Shown piece after piece: positions 50,136-59,328 of a DNA stretch of 64,000 nucleotides. The notes under the pieces are model-generated. The model saw only the letters and a program-made list of their open reading frames with translations. It did no database searches and was not told where the DNA came from. This DNA is from JAJNBD01 sp964471475 (GTDB lineage: Bacteria; Pseudomonadota; Gammaproteobacteria; CAISUE01). The translations under genes and the position numbers were made by a program. The stretch spans positions 62,001 through 126,000 of the forward strand of contig CAYYFQ010000003.1 in NCBI GenBank assembly GCA_964471475.1. The letters run 5' to 3'. The stretch's first letter is position 1, and each line of letters begins with the position of its first letter.

Positions 50136-50939
50136 ATGGGAGATGTTGCAAATCCACTGATCATCATTGAGAAGATGAGTTTTAATCGCGGTAAGCGGAT
50201 CATTTTTAACAATGTGAACTTAACTATTCCTCGTGGCAAAATTGTGGGAATTATGGGGCCGAGTGGCACCGGGAAAACCACTCTCCTCCGCTTGATTGGT
50301 GCACAGTTGCAACCTTCTGCCGGCAAAATTATTGTAGATAATCAAAATCTCTATAGACTTTCCCAATCTGAGCTTTATGAAGCACGCCGCAAAATGGGAA
50401 TGCTGTTTCAATCAGGCGCTTTATTTACTGGTTTATCCACTTTTGAAAATGTCGCCTTCCCACTGCGTGAGAATACACGCTTACCAGAAAGTATGATTCG
50501 TGATATCGTGTTGATGAAGTTAGAAGCAGTGGGTCTTCGTGGTGCTAAAAATTTAATGCCTAACGAATTGTCTGGTGGCATGGCGCGTCGTGTGGCCTTA
50601 GCACGCGCTATTGTCATGGACCCTCAACTCATCATGTATGATGAACCTTTTACTGGTTTAGATCCAATTGCGAAAGGGGTTATCGTCCAATTAATTAAAA
50701 AAATTAATGATGCTCTTGGCATTACGTCTTTATTGGTTTCTCACGATATCGAAGAAACTTGTGCCATTTGCGATTATCTTTATGTTTTTGTGGAGGGTCA
50801 AGCTATCGGTCAAGGAACTCCTGAAGAGTTAAAACATTCGACCAATGCCGACGTGAAACAATTTATGTTGGGTCTACCCGATGGAAAAATTCCTTTTCAA
50901 TATCCTGCTAAAAATTATCGTAAGGAGTTGATGTGGTAG
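50136..50939 (+). CDS. mlaF: phospholipid ABC transporter ATP-binding protein
   Basis: The ATPase of the Mla system, which moves phospholipids between the outer and inner membranes. The 267-residue protein has Walker A GPSGTGKTTLL, the Q loop MLFQSGALF, the LSGGMARRVALARA signature (a Mla-type variant with GM), Walker B LIMYDEPFTGLD and the switch His in SHDIEE. A TTG at 50130 is in frame, but the ATG at 50136 is preferred. It is the first gene of the rightward operon. Confidence 0.95.
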   Translation: MGDVANPLIIIEKMSFNRGKRIIFNNVNLTIPRGKIVGIMGPSGTGKTTLLRLIGAQLQPSAGKIIVDNQNLYRLSQSELYEARRKMGMLFQSGALFTGLSTFENVAFPLRENTRLPESMIRDIVLMKLEAVGLRGAKNLMPNELSGGMARRVALARAIVMDPQLIMYDEPFTGLDPIAKGVIVQLIKKINDALGITSLLVSHDIEETCAICDYLYVFVEGQAIGQGTPEELKHSTNADVKQFMLGLPDGKIPFQYPAKNYRKELMW

Positions 50940-51715
50940 ATTTTCTCACACACTTAGGACGATTTGGCATTCGATTATTTGAAAACCTTGGACGTTCAGG
51001 TATTTTTCTTATAAAGACCTTGTGTCGCGTCCCTCGCCCCATGCGTAGCTTCCCTTTACTTATTCAAGAGATTTATTCGATTGGGGTTTTATCGTTAATC
51101 ATTATTATAGTTTCTGGGCTCTTTATTGGAATGGTAGTGGGGTTACAAGGTTACAATACGTTAAATAAATTTAGCGCTGCCGAGCAACTGGGGCAACTCG
51201 TCGCACTGAGTGTCACGCGTGAACTAGGACCTGTAGTGACGGGCTTATTATTTGCTGGACGCGCCGGATCTGCGCTTACTGCTGAAATTGGTCTTATGAA
51301 GGCCACTGAACAATTAGCCAGTATGGAAATGATGGGAGTAGACCCCTTATGGCGAGTCATTTCTCCACGTTTTTGGGCAGGTCTCATTAGCATGCCTATG
51401 TTAACTGCCATTTTTTCGACAATTGCTATTTTAGGTGGCTACCTTGTCGGTGTAAAATGGCTGGGGCTTGATGATGGAGCTTTTTGGGGCAATATGCAAT
51501 CTTCTGTAAGTTTTTACAATGATATTGTGCAAGGCTTGATTAAAAGTTTAGTATTTGGTTTTGTGGTCACTTGGATCGCGGTGTACGAAGGGTATGATAC
51601 GGTACCTACTGCGGAAGGTATTAGTCGCGCCACCACACGTACTGTGGTATATAGCTCCTTGGCGATTCTCGGTCTAGATTTTGTATTAACTGCTATTATG
51701 TTAGGAGGTTGGTAA
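50933..51715 (+). CDS. mlaE: phospholipid ABC transporter permease
   Basis: The 260-residue MlaE permease has several membrane helices and the conserved segments QEIYSIGVLSLIIIIVSGLFIG, TRELGPVVTGLLFAGRAGSALTAEIG and MEMMGVDPL. It starts with GTG 7 bp before the mlaF stop, after AGGAG, and forms the transmembrane part of the MlaFEDB complex. mlaB is not in this operon. Confidence 0.95.
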   Translation: MVDFLTHLGRFGIRLFENLGRSGIFLIKTLCRVPRPMRSFPLLIQEIYSIGVLSLIIIIVSGLFIGMVVGLQGYNTLNKFSAAEQLGQLVALSVTRELGPVVTGLLFAGRAGSALTAEIGLMKATEQLASMEMMGVDPLWRVISPRFWAGLISMPMLTAIFSTIAILGGYLVGVKWLGLDDGAFWGNMQSSVSFYNDIVQGLIKSLVFGFVVTWIAVYEGYDTVPTAEGISRATTRTVVYSSLAILGLDFVLTAIMLGGW

Positions 51716-51717
51716 AT

Positions 51718-52215
51718 ATGCTCAATCAACGTTTTATTGAAGCATTAGTGGGCTTTTTTATGTTATTGGGCATCATTGCTCTGCTCGTTTTAGCATTGCA
51801 AGTCAGTGGTTTGTCAGCAACTTTGTCGAGCCGTGACGGCTACCAAATTACGGCTTCATTTGATAACATAGGTGACTTAAAAATACGAGCTCCCGTAACT
51901 ATTGGTGGAGTACGCGTGGGCCAAGTAAGCTCTATTAGCTTAAACCCCACCAGCTTTAAAGCAGACGTGGTTATGTCGATTGATGCAAATCAAAATCAAA
52001 TCCCAGATGATAGCGCCGCTAGTATTTTTACCGCAGGGCTATTAGGAGCGAATTACATTAGTATTACCCCAGGCTTTGACACAGAGGTATTACATGCAGG
52101 CAGTCGAATTGATCAAACCCATTCAGCGATTGTGTTAGAAAATTTAATTGGTCAGTTAATGTTTAAATTAAGCAGTGATGATAAAGATAAATCCAAATCC
52201 TCAGATAAAAAATAA
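51718..52215 (+). CDS. mlaD: phospholipid-binding MCE protein
   Basis: An inner-membrane-anchored MCE-domain protein of 165 residues (one N-terminal helix, then the MCE barrel ITASFDNIGDLKIRAPVTIGGVRVG). MlaD hexamers form a channel that passes lipids to and from the MlaC carrier. The ATG at 51718 lies 9 nt after AGGAGG. In most genomes mlaC and mlaB follow; here nuoG starts 3 bp later. Confidence 0.93.
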   Translation: MLNQRFIEALVGFFMLLGIIALLVLALQVSGLSATLSSRDGYQITASFDNIGDLKIRAPVTIGGVRVGQVSSISLNPTSFKADVVMSIDANQNQIPDDSAASIFTAGLLGANYISITPGFDTEVLHAGSRIDQTHSAIVLENLIGQLMFKLSSDDKDKSKSSDKK

Positions 52216-52218
52216 ACT

Positions 52219-54591
52219 ATGATTGAAATTGAAATTGATGGCAAAAAATTAGAAGTCGCACAAGGCAGCATGATTATTGAAGTGGCGGATGATAATAATA
52301 TCGAGGTCCCTCGTTTTTGTTATCATGAAAGGTTATCTGTCGCCGCAAATTGCCGTATGTGTTTAGTTGAAGTAGAAAAAATACCTAAACCCGTCCCCGC
52401 GTGTGCAACTCCAGTCACTCCTGGAATGAAAATTTTCACTAAATCCGCTAAAATAAAAGATGCGCAACGAGCCATCATGGAATTTTTGCTTATCAATCAT
52501 CCGTTGGATTGCCCCATTTGTGATCAAGGGGGTGAATGCGAACTACAAGATAATGCCATGGCTTATGGCAATGTGAACTCTCCCTATTCTGATACCAAGC
52601 GTTCCGTCGAGGACAAAAATATTGGCCCTCTTATTCAAACCTGTTTAACGCGTTGCATTCAATGCACTCGTTGCGTACGTTTTGGTCAAGAAATCGCAGG
52701 CTTACGTGAACTTGGGATGATTAACCGCGGGGAAGATAGTGAAATCGCCACTTTTTTAGAAAAATCTCTGGTTTCTGAAGTTTCAGCGAATGTGATTGAC
52801 TTGTGTCCGGTTGGTGCGTTGGTTTCGAAGCCTTTTTTATACACCGCTCGAGCATGGGAGTTAAGACAGCACGCAGGGATTGCCATGCATGATGCTTTAG
52901 GCTCCAATATTTATCTGCAAACACGCCGCAATGAAGTAATGCGAGTGGTTCCTAAAGAAAATGAACAAATTAACGAAGTTTGGCTTTCCGATCGTGATCG
53001 TTTCAGTTATTTAGGTATCTCATCGTCTGATCGACTTCTTTCTCCCATGATTAAACAAAATAATCAATGGAATGCTGTCGATTGGGAAACAGCATTACAT
53101 TTTGCTGCAAGTGGCATCACTCGCGTTCAACAAAATGCTGGAAAAGAAAGTTTATTAGGGATTGCGAGCCCTAGCTCCACCCAAGAAGAATATTACTTAT
53201 TACAACAACTATGGAAAGCGTTGGGCGCTACGGATCTCACTTATCTCTTACGTACTACCGATACCCGTGATTTCGAGGATGCTTCTCATGCTTACTTTGG
53301 TTTGACTTTAGAGGAAGTAGAACAGCAAAAATCATTATTAATGATTGGTTCTCATATCCAACAAGAACTCCCTTTGTTGGCTCTACGTTTTCGCAAAGCC
53401 ACATTAAATGGGGCGATGATTGAATTAATTAATGCTGCCGATTACGATTATCCCTTTAAAACTAATACCACCCTAATTCAAGCACCTATCGAATGGCCCA
53501 AAACATTAGCGGGCATCATCAAAGCAGCAGTGGATATCGCTCAAGATTTAACCACTGAACTCAAAACCCTAGGTGAATTAGATTTTATAAAAAATGCGAG
53601 TGTCACCGAAGCGCAACAAAAAATCGCTGCACAATTAATGCAAACAACGCCTAGCTTTATTTATTTAGGAGCAGTAGCCTATCACCACCCACACGCCGCC
53701 TTATTGCGTCAATTAACTCAGGCATTAGCCTTACTGACGAACAGCCAGTGGGGAATGCATACCGATGGTTGTAATACGCATGGGTTAGCCGCTTTAGAAA
53801 CATATGCTCCCGCTCCTTTAGAGGCACTAACCTCTTTCACAGTACAACAAAAACATCAGGCTGTCTTATTACACAATATTGATCCATTGATGGATGCTGC
53901 TAATCCTTTTGCATTTTCTCAACTCCTCAATCAAGCCGAATTTGTGGTAGCCCTCACCCCCTTTAAAACCGACTCCTTGCTTGAAAAAGCCCATGTATTA
54001 TTGCCGATTGGTACTCAAGGAGAAACTTCAGGTAGCTTCACGAATCTTTTAAACCAAACACAACGTTTCACCGGCTGCATCACCCCACCAGGAGAAGCAC
54101 GCCCCGCTTGGAAAGTTATTCGCGTGTTAGCGAATGCCTTTCATCTTCCCAACTTTACTTATACTAGCAGCAACGATATTTTTGAAGAATTATCCACTCA
54201 ACCCCTTTCTGTCAAAACTCTCGATAGTGCCCCAAAAATTATTGCGCGAATAAAAAGCTTAACGACCACCGATACACCAACGATGCCTGCGTTAATGCGC
54301 ATAACGCAATGGCCGCTGTATCGCGTTGATAATCTTGTCCGTCGTGCAGAAGCTTTGCAAGTATGTGGTTCAGCCACCCATTTGGGAGTGTATATGAATC
54401 ATACGACTTTACAGCAACTCAATTTTCAAGAAGGCCAAAGCGTGAACGTCCAACAAGGGGGATCTGCTACGCTTTCTATCATCATCGATAATCGTTTGCC
54501 TGATAAAATAATTTATATTCCCGCAGGTTTTTCTGAAACTTCTTTACTTGGAGAAAGTTTTGGAGCAATTACTTTAAGTGCTTTGGGGTAA
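52219..54591 (+). CDS. nuoG: NADH-quinone oxidoreductase subunit G
   Basis: The large iron-sulfur subunit of complex I, 790 residues. The 2Fe-2S site is CYHERLSVAANCRMC followed by CAT, the HxxxC 4Fe-4S site is HPLDCPICDQGGECELQD, and the next cluster is CIQCTRCVRF with CPVGAL. A molybdopterin-oxidoreductase-like part follows. It passes electrons from NADH toward quinone. It is preceded by mlaD, not by nuoA-F, which must be elsewhere. Confidence 0.95.
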   Translation: MIEIEIDGKKLEVAQGSMIIEVADDNNIEVPRFCYHERLSVAANCRMCLVEVEKIPKPVPACATPVTPGMKIFTKSAKIKDAQRAIMEFLLINHPLDCPICDQGGECELQDNAMAYGNVNSPYSDTKRSVEDKNIGPLIQTCLTRCIQCTRCVRFGQEIAGLRELGMINRGEDSEIATFLEKSLVSEVSANVIDLCPVGALVSKPFLYTARAWELRQHAGIAMHDALGSNIYLQTRRNEVMRVVPKENEQINEVWLSDRDRFSYLGISSSDRLLSPMIKQNNQWNAVDWETALHFAASGITRVQQNAGKESLLGIASPSSTQEEYYLLQQLWKALGATDLTYLLRTTDTRDFEDASHAYFGLTLEEVEQQKSLLMIGSHIQQELPLLALRFRKATLNGAMIELINAADYDYPFKTNTTLIQAPIEWPKTLAGIIKAAVDIAQDLTTELKTLGELDFIKNASVTEAQQKIAAQLMQTTPSFIYLGAVAYHHPHAALLRQLTQALALLTNSQWGMHTDGCNTHGLAALETYAPAPLEALTSFTVQQKHQAVLLHNIDPLMDAANPFAFSQLLNQAEFVVALTPFKTDSLLEKAHVLLPIGTQGETSGSFTNLLNQTQRFTGCITPPGEARPAWKVIRVLANAFHLPNFTYTSSNDIFEELSTQPLSVKTLDSAPKIIARIKSLTTTDTPTMPALMRITQWPLYRVDNLVRRAEALQVCGSATHLGVYMNHTTLQQLNFQEGQSVNVQQGGSATLSIIIDNRLPDKIIYIPAGFSETSLLGESFGAITLSALG

Positions 54592-54598
54592 TTTACTT

Positions 54599-55627
54599 AT
54601 GATCGATCAACTCATTGCTTTAATTTGGCTAGTCATTAAAATTTTAATCATTGTGATTCCACTCATGATTTGCGTGGCTTATTTAACTTATGCAGAGCGC
54701 AAAGTGATTGGTTATATGCAATGGCGAATTGGGCCCAATCGTGTTGGCTGGTTTGGTTTATTGCAACCTATTGCCGATGCGCTAAAATTATTGCATAAAG
54801 AAATTATTACACCGACTCCCTCCAATCATTATTTATTTGCAATAGCTCCCATTTTGAGTATTGCGCCAGCACTCGCCGCATGGGCCGTTATTCCTTTTAT
54901 GCCTAAATTAGTGCTAGCTGATATTAATGCCGGAATACTTTATCTTTTTGCCATGAGCAGCATTGGCGTCTACGGCATTTTAATTGCAGGTTGGGCATCC
55001 AACTCTAAATATCCTATGTTTAGTGCGATGCGTTCTGCTGCTCAAACTATTTCTTATGAAATTGCGTTAGGTTTTGCTTTTGTAGGAGTCCTATTAGCAG
55101 CAGGCTCGTTGAATCTGGATGCTATTGTTACGGCACAACACGGCGGCATTTGGCATTGGTACGCTCTCCCCCTCTTTCCGCTATTTATTATTTATTGTAT
55201 TTGTGCGGTAGCCGAAACCAATCGCGCTCCTTTTGATGTCGCCGAAGGTGAATCAGAGTTAGTGGCAGGCTTTCACGTAGAATATTCTGGAATGGCATTT
55301 GCTATTTTCTTTTTAGCGGAATACGCTAATATGATTTTAGCCTCTGCTGTTGCATCCTTGTTATTTTTAGGGGGATGGTTATCGCCGTTTGAGTCAATTC
55401 CTCTATTAGGCCCGCTAACGGCTTTTATTCCTGGGATCGCGTGGTTTTTTGTTAAAATTGCTTTTTTATTATTCTGTTTTTTGTGGATTCGAGCGACTTT
55501 TCCACGTTTTCGTTATGATCAAATTATGCGCTTAGGTTGGAAATTCTTAATCCCCATTACGTTAATTTGGGTGGTGATGGTGGCCTGTGCGGTAGTGGGT
55601 AAACTCCCCCCTTGGTTCAATCATTAA
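54599..55627 (+). CDS. nuoH: NADH-quinone oxidoreductase subunit H
   Basis: A 342-residue membrane subunit at the junction of the hydrophilic and membrane arms, near the quinone site. Conserved parts are AERKVIGYMQWRIGPNRVGWFGLLQP, AETNRAPFDVAEGESELVAGFHVEYSG and FLWIRATFPRFRYDQIM. A GTG at 54578 is in frame, but the ATG at 54599 better fits the family start and follows GGGGT. Confidence 0.95.
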   Translation: MIDQLIALIWLVIKILIIVIPLMICVAYLTYAERKVIGYMQWRIGPNRVGWFGLLQPIADALKLLHKEIITPTPSNHYLFAIAPILSIAPALAAWAVIPFMPKLVLADINAGILYLFAMSSIGVYGILIAGWASNSKYPMFSAMRSAAQTISYEIALGFAFVGVLLAAGSLNLDAIVTAQHGGIWHWYALPLFPLFIIYCICAVAETNRAPFDVAEGESELVAGFHVEYSGMAFAIFFLAEYANMILASAVASLLFLGGWLSPFESIPLLGPLTAFIPGIAWFFVKIAFLLFCFLWIRATFPRFRYDQIMRLGWKFLIPITLIWVVMVACAVVGKLPPWFNH

Positions 55628-55644
55628 ATACGGAGGAAAAAGAA

Positions 55645-55932
55645 ATGGCAACAGATCAATTAGTAAATTTTTGGCAGGTCCATGGTGCTTTATTTTTGAT
55701 ATGCTTATTTATTTTTCCCCGTTTAACTTTATTATTTTCAAGCGTTCCTTTTGGGGGCTTGTTCTGGTGGTTAGGTTGGTTCATAGCTCCCAGGTTATTG
55801 GTAGCTATTTTAGCCACCGTTAATTATGGTCATACGAATCCTGTATTAGTTGTGATTAGTTGGTTTTGGGCGCTCTCTGGTGAACTGGTAGAGAAACGCG
55901 GTGCAAAATATGTATATGTGAGGGTGCGGTAG
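55645..55932 (+). CDS. unrecognised small membrane protein between nuoH and nuoI
   Basis: A 95-residue protein with two hydrophobic stretches (ALFLICLFIFPRLTLLF and GLFWWLGWFIAPRLLVAILATV) and a Trp-rich third (VISWFWALSGEL), ending in a basic tail. The ATG at 55645 is preferred over an upstream frame start because GGAGG lies 8 nt before it. It starts 17 bp after nuoH and ends 10 bp before nuoI. It resembles no Nuo subunit. The position suggests an accessory or assembly factor for complex I, but this is inference. Confidence 0.7.
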   Translation: MATDQLVNFWQVHGALFLICLFIFPRLTLLFSSVPFGGLFWWLGWFIAPRLLVAILATVNYGHTNPVLVVISWFWALSGELVEKRGAKYVYVRVR

Positions 55933-55942
55933 AAAATCTGCT

Positions 55943-56431
55943 ATGAACTATATTAAAAAAATTTTTAAAACCTTCTTTTTATGGGAATTGCTTAAAGGTT
56001 TAAAATACACAGGGCGCCAATTGTTTGCGCGCAAAATTACTGTGCAATTTCCTGAAGAAAAAACACCCGTCTCCCCTCGTTTTCGAGGTCTCCACGCTTT
56101 GCGCCGCTATCCGAATGGTGAAGAACGTTGCATTGCATGTAAACTATGTGAAGCCGTTTGCCCAGCGTTGGCTATCACCATTGAAGCTAAAGCCCGGGAA
56201 GATGGCTCAAGACGCACTACCTTATATGAAATTGATTTATTCAAATGCATCTACTGTGGGTTTTGTGAAGAAGCATGCCCCGTAGATTCCATTGTGGAAA
56301 CGAAGTTACACCACTATCACTTTGAACATCGTGGCGAACAAATTATGACAAAACAAAAATTACTTGCTATTGGTGATCGTTATGAGGCTGAAATTGCTAA
56401 AACTAAAGCTGAGGTTGCACCTTACCAATGA
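55943..56431 (+). CDS. nuoI: NADH-quinone oxidoreductase subunit I
   Basis: A ferredoxin-type subunit of 162 residues holding two 4Fe-4S clusters: CIACKLCEAVCP and CIYCGFCEEACP. It carries electrons to the terminal N2 cluster. Its stop overlaps the nuoJ start by 4 bp (ATGA). Confidence 0.96.
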   Translation: MNYIKKIFKTFFLWELLKGLKYTGRQLFARKITVQFPEEKTPVSPRFRGLHALRRYPNGEERCIACKLCEAVCPALAITIEAKAREDGSRRTTLYEIDLFKCIYCGFCEEACPVDSIVETKLHHYHFEHRGEQIMTKQKLLAIGDRYEAEIAKTKAEVAPYQ

Positions 56432-57057
56432 TATTATTTCCTATCAGTGATGTTATTTTTTACGCATTCGCCGTGCTCTTAATTGCTTCAGCATGTATGG
56501 TTATTTTTGCCAAAAATCCTGTCCAAAGCGCACTTTATTTAGTGTTGGCTTTTGTGGCAAGTGCTGGTTTATGGATTATGGCAAATGCTGAATTTTTAGG
56601 ATTAATTTTAATCTTAGTGTATGTGGGCGCTGTCATGACTTTATTTTTGTTTGTCATCATGACGATTCCCACTGAAAGCATGCCGCAAACTAGCCGACAT
56701 TGGACTTATTTAACCGCATCCCTCACCTTTATCGGCGTATTTGTCGTAGTCTTATTGCACTGGTTAAATCCACATTCCTTCTTATTTACCGAGCCTCTCA
56801 CTCTTGGGGGACAAGGAAATAACACGCAAACCATCGGCAATGTATTGTATACCACTTATTTATTCGCCTTTGAGTTGGCTGGTTTATTATTGCTTGCAGC
56901 CATTATCGCCGCTATCAGCTTATCCTATCGCCCGGACCGCAATAAAAATTTAACTGAATCTTCAAAGCAAATTGCGGTCAATGCAAAATCCCGTTTAAAA
57001 ATAGTGGATATGCCTTCTGCGACGTCCCTCACCTCTTCTAAAGAAGGAAACGAATAA
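56428..57057 (+). CDS. nuoJ: NADH-quinone oxidoreductase subunit J
   Basis: A 209-residue membrane subunit with five hydrophobic helices, including the characteristic LVLAFVASAGLWIMANAEFLGLILILVYVGAVMTLFLFV. The C-terminal tail is polar and slightly long. nuoK starts at the next base after its stop. Confidence 0.95.
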   Translation: MILFPISDVIFYAFAVLLIASACMVIFAKNPVQSALYLVLAFVASAGLWIMANAEFLGLILILVYVGAVMTLFLFVIMTIPTESMPQTSRHWTYLTASLTFIGVFVVVLLHWLNPHSFLFTEPLTLGGQGNNTQTIGNVLYTTYLFAFELAGLLLLAAIIAAISLSYRPDRNKNLTESSKQIAVNAKSRLKIVDMPSATSLTSSKEGNE

Positions 57058-57363
57058 ATGTTTAATGTCTATCATTATTTTATTATCAGTACGATTTTAT
57101 TTGGCATCGGCATTGCGGGAATTATTATTAATCGTCGCAACTTAGTCGTCATTTTAATGTGTATCGAGATTTTATTATTAGCGGTCAACACCAACTTCAT
57201 TGCGTTTGCCAATCAATACCAACAACTGAGCGGTCAAATTTTTGTATTCTTTATTTTAACGGTGGCTGCGGCTGAAACTGCTGTAGGCTTAGCTATCTTG
57301 ATGGTGTTATATCGTAAGCGGGGCACCATCGAAATTGACAAGATGGATTTATTAAAAGGTTAA
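57058..57363 (+). CDS. nuoK: NADH-quinone oxidoreductase subunit K
   Basis: A 101-residue subunit with three helices. The conserved glutamates of the proton path are present in CIEILLLAVN and AAAETAVGLAI. Directly abuts nuoJ. Confidence 0.96.
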   Translation: MFNVYHYFIISTILFGIGIAGIIINRRNLVVILMCIEILLLAVNTNFIAFANQYQQLSGQIFVFFILTVAAAETAVGLAILMVLYRKRGTIEIDKMDLLKG

Positions 57364-57366
57364 TTT

Positions 57367-59322
57367 ATGAATTCTGCATGGCTGACACTCCTTCTTATTT
57401 TATTGCCGCTAGCTTCTGGCTCAATCGTCGGTTTATTTGGTAATCGCTTGGGAGTACGTTTAAGCCAATGGCTCACCATTGTGATGATGCTTTTCACTTT
57501 TTTGCTGAGCTTGGTATTATTTTATCGATATGTGGCTCTCGAGCACCCTCCTTTAACTTATACTTTTTATAATTGGGCCGCTTCTTCTCGCTTCGTTTTA
57601 TCGTTTGGCGTATTAATTGACCCGCTCAGCGTCATGACAAGCGCTGTGGTCTGCTTTATTTCGTTACTTGTACATATTTATAGCGTCGGTTATATGGCAG
57701 ATGATAACTCGCAACCACGATTTTTTAGCTATATTTCTTTATTCACATTTTCCATGTTGATCTTGATATTTGCCAATAATTTCTTACCCTTATTTTTTGG
57801 TTGGGAAGGTGTTGGCCTCATGTCCTACCTATTAATTGGTTTTTGGTTTGGTAAAGCCAGTGCTAATGCAGCCAGTTTAAAAGCTTTCTTTGTAAATCGC
57901 ATTGCTGATTTAGGGTTTATTTTAGGGATTGCTGGCGTCTTTGCTTTTTATCATACCCTCGATTTTACTGAGATTTTTGCGCTCACTCCCTCGTTAGCAC
58001 AACTCAGTGTCAACTTAATTCCGGGGCATCCTTGCTCATTAATTACCCTCTTATGCTTATTGATTTTTATTGGCGCCATGGGTAAATCCGCCCAAATTCC
58101 TTTGCATGTATGGTTACCTGAATCGATGGAAGGCCCAACTCCAATTTCTGCATTAATTCATGCCGCTACGATGGTTACTGCTGGTGTTTATTTAATGGCG
58201 CGCCTCTCCCCAGTGTATCAATTTTCCCCACTATCTTTAAGTATTATCTTAATTATTGGCGCGACGACGGCTATTTTGATGGGGCTAGTGGGCATTGTAC
58301 AAAATGATATCAAGCGCATCGTAGCCTATTCAACTTTATCGCAATTGGGTTTTATGATGGCAGCGGCTGGAGTATCTGCTTATTCAGCAAGTATCTTTCA
58401 CTTATTTACCCATGCTTGCTTTAAAGCATTACTGTTCCTGGCTGCCGGTTCCGTCATTATTGCGCTTCATCATGAACAAGATATTCAAAAAATGGGGGCT
58501 TTAGCAAAAAAACTGCCCATTACTTATATCACTTTTTTATGTGGGGCATTAGCTTTGGTAGCCTTTCCAGGTACTTCTGGATTTTATTCAAAAGATACAA
58601 TTATTGATGCGGTTCACCAATCGAGTTTATGGGGTGCACACTATGCCTATTATTGTTTACTAATTGGTGTGTATGTGACTGCCTTTTATACCTTTCGCTG
58701 TTTCTTTTTGGTGTTCCATACTGAAAACCGTGCTGAGCATCCGGAGCAAATTCGCGAAAATTCTATAGTGATGTGCTTTCCTTTAATTTTATTGGCCATT
58801 CCAAGTATAATTTTAGGTTATTTTTTAATGGTACCTCTTATTGTCAGTTCACCTTCTTGGTTTGGCCATACCCTGAGCGTTTTTTCTCAAAATAATAGCT
58901 TGTTTGAATTTACTGCTCACTTTAAAAACGCATGGCATATGGCCGCTCATTCAGTATTTACATTAAGTTTTTGGTTTATGCTAGCGGGTATTTATAGTGC
59001 GTGGATAATGTATGTTTTATTTCCTTTTTTGCCAAAACTTAGTGTAAAAAAACTTCACCCTCTTTATTATTTATTGGAAAATAAATATGGATTTGATGCT
59101 TTTAACCATCTCGTGTTTGTGAAAGGTACGCAAAAATTATCACAATTTTTATTTGCGATCGTTGATGTTAAAATTATCGACTTTTTTATGGTAGATGGTG
59201 CTGGTCGTTTCATTGAGCGTTTAGCAAAGCGCGTGCGCCAATTACAATCTGGATATTTATATCATTATATTTTAATTATGATGATTGGGTTATTTCTTTT
59301 AATCTTTTGGCAGTTAAGGTAA
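57367..59322 (+). CDS. nuoL: NADH-quinone oxidoreductase subunit L
   Basis: An antiporter-like proton-pumping subunit of 651 residues, about the usual length. Key segments are FFGWEGVGLMSYLLIGFW (Glu), IGAMGKSAQIPLHVWLPESMEGPTPISALIHAATMV and DIKRIVAYSTLSQLGFM. The long C-terminal amphipathic helix that runs along the membrane arm is present. Confidence 0.96.
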   Translation: MNSAWLTLLLILLPLASGSIVGLFGNRLGVRLSQWLTIVMMLFTFLLSLVLFYRYVALEHPPLTYTFYNWAASSRFVLSFGVLIDPLSVMTSAVVCFISLLVHIYSVGYMADDNSQPRFFSYISLFTFSMLILIFANNFLPLFFGWEGVGLMSYLLIGFWFGKASANAASLKAFFVNRIADLGFILGIAGVFAFYHTLDFTEIFALTPSLAQLSVNLIPGHPCSLITLLCLLIFIGAMGKSAQIPLHVWLPESMEGPTPISALIHAATMVTAGVYLMARLSPVYQFSPLSLSIILIIGATTAILMGLVGIVQNDIKRIVAYSTLSQLGFMMAAAGVSAYSASIFHLFTHACFKALLFLAAGSVIIALHHEQDIQKMGALAKKLPITYITFLCGALALVAFPGTSGFYSKDTIIDAVHQSSLWGAHYAYYCLLIGVYVTAFYTFRCFFLVFHTENRAEHPEQIRENSIVMCFPLILLAIPSIILGYFLMVPLIVSSPSWFGHTLSVFSQNNSLFEFTAHFKNAWHMAAHSVFTLSFWFMLAGIYSAWIMYVLFPFLPKLSVKKLHPLYYLLENKYGFDAFNHLVFVKGTQKLSQFLFAIVDVKIIDFFMVDGAGRFIERLAKRVRQLQSGYLYHYILIMMIGLFLLIFWQLR

Positions 59323-59328
59323 TCGCAC

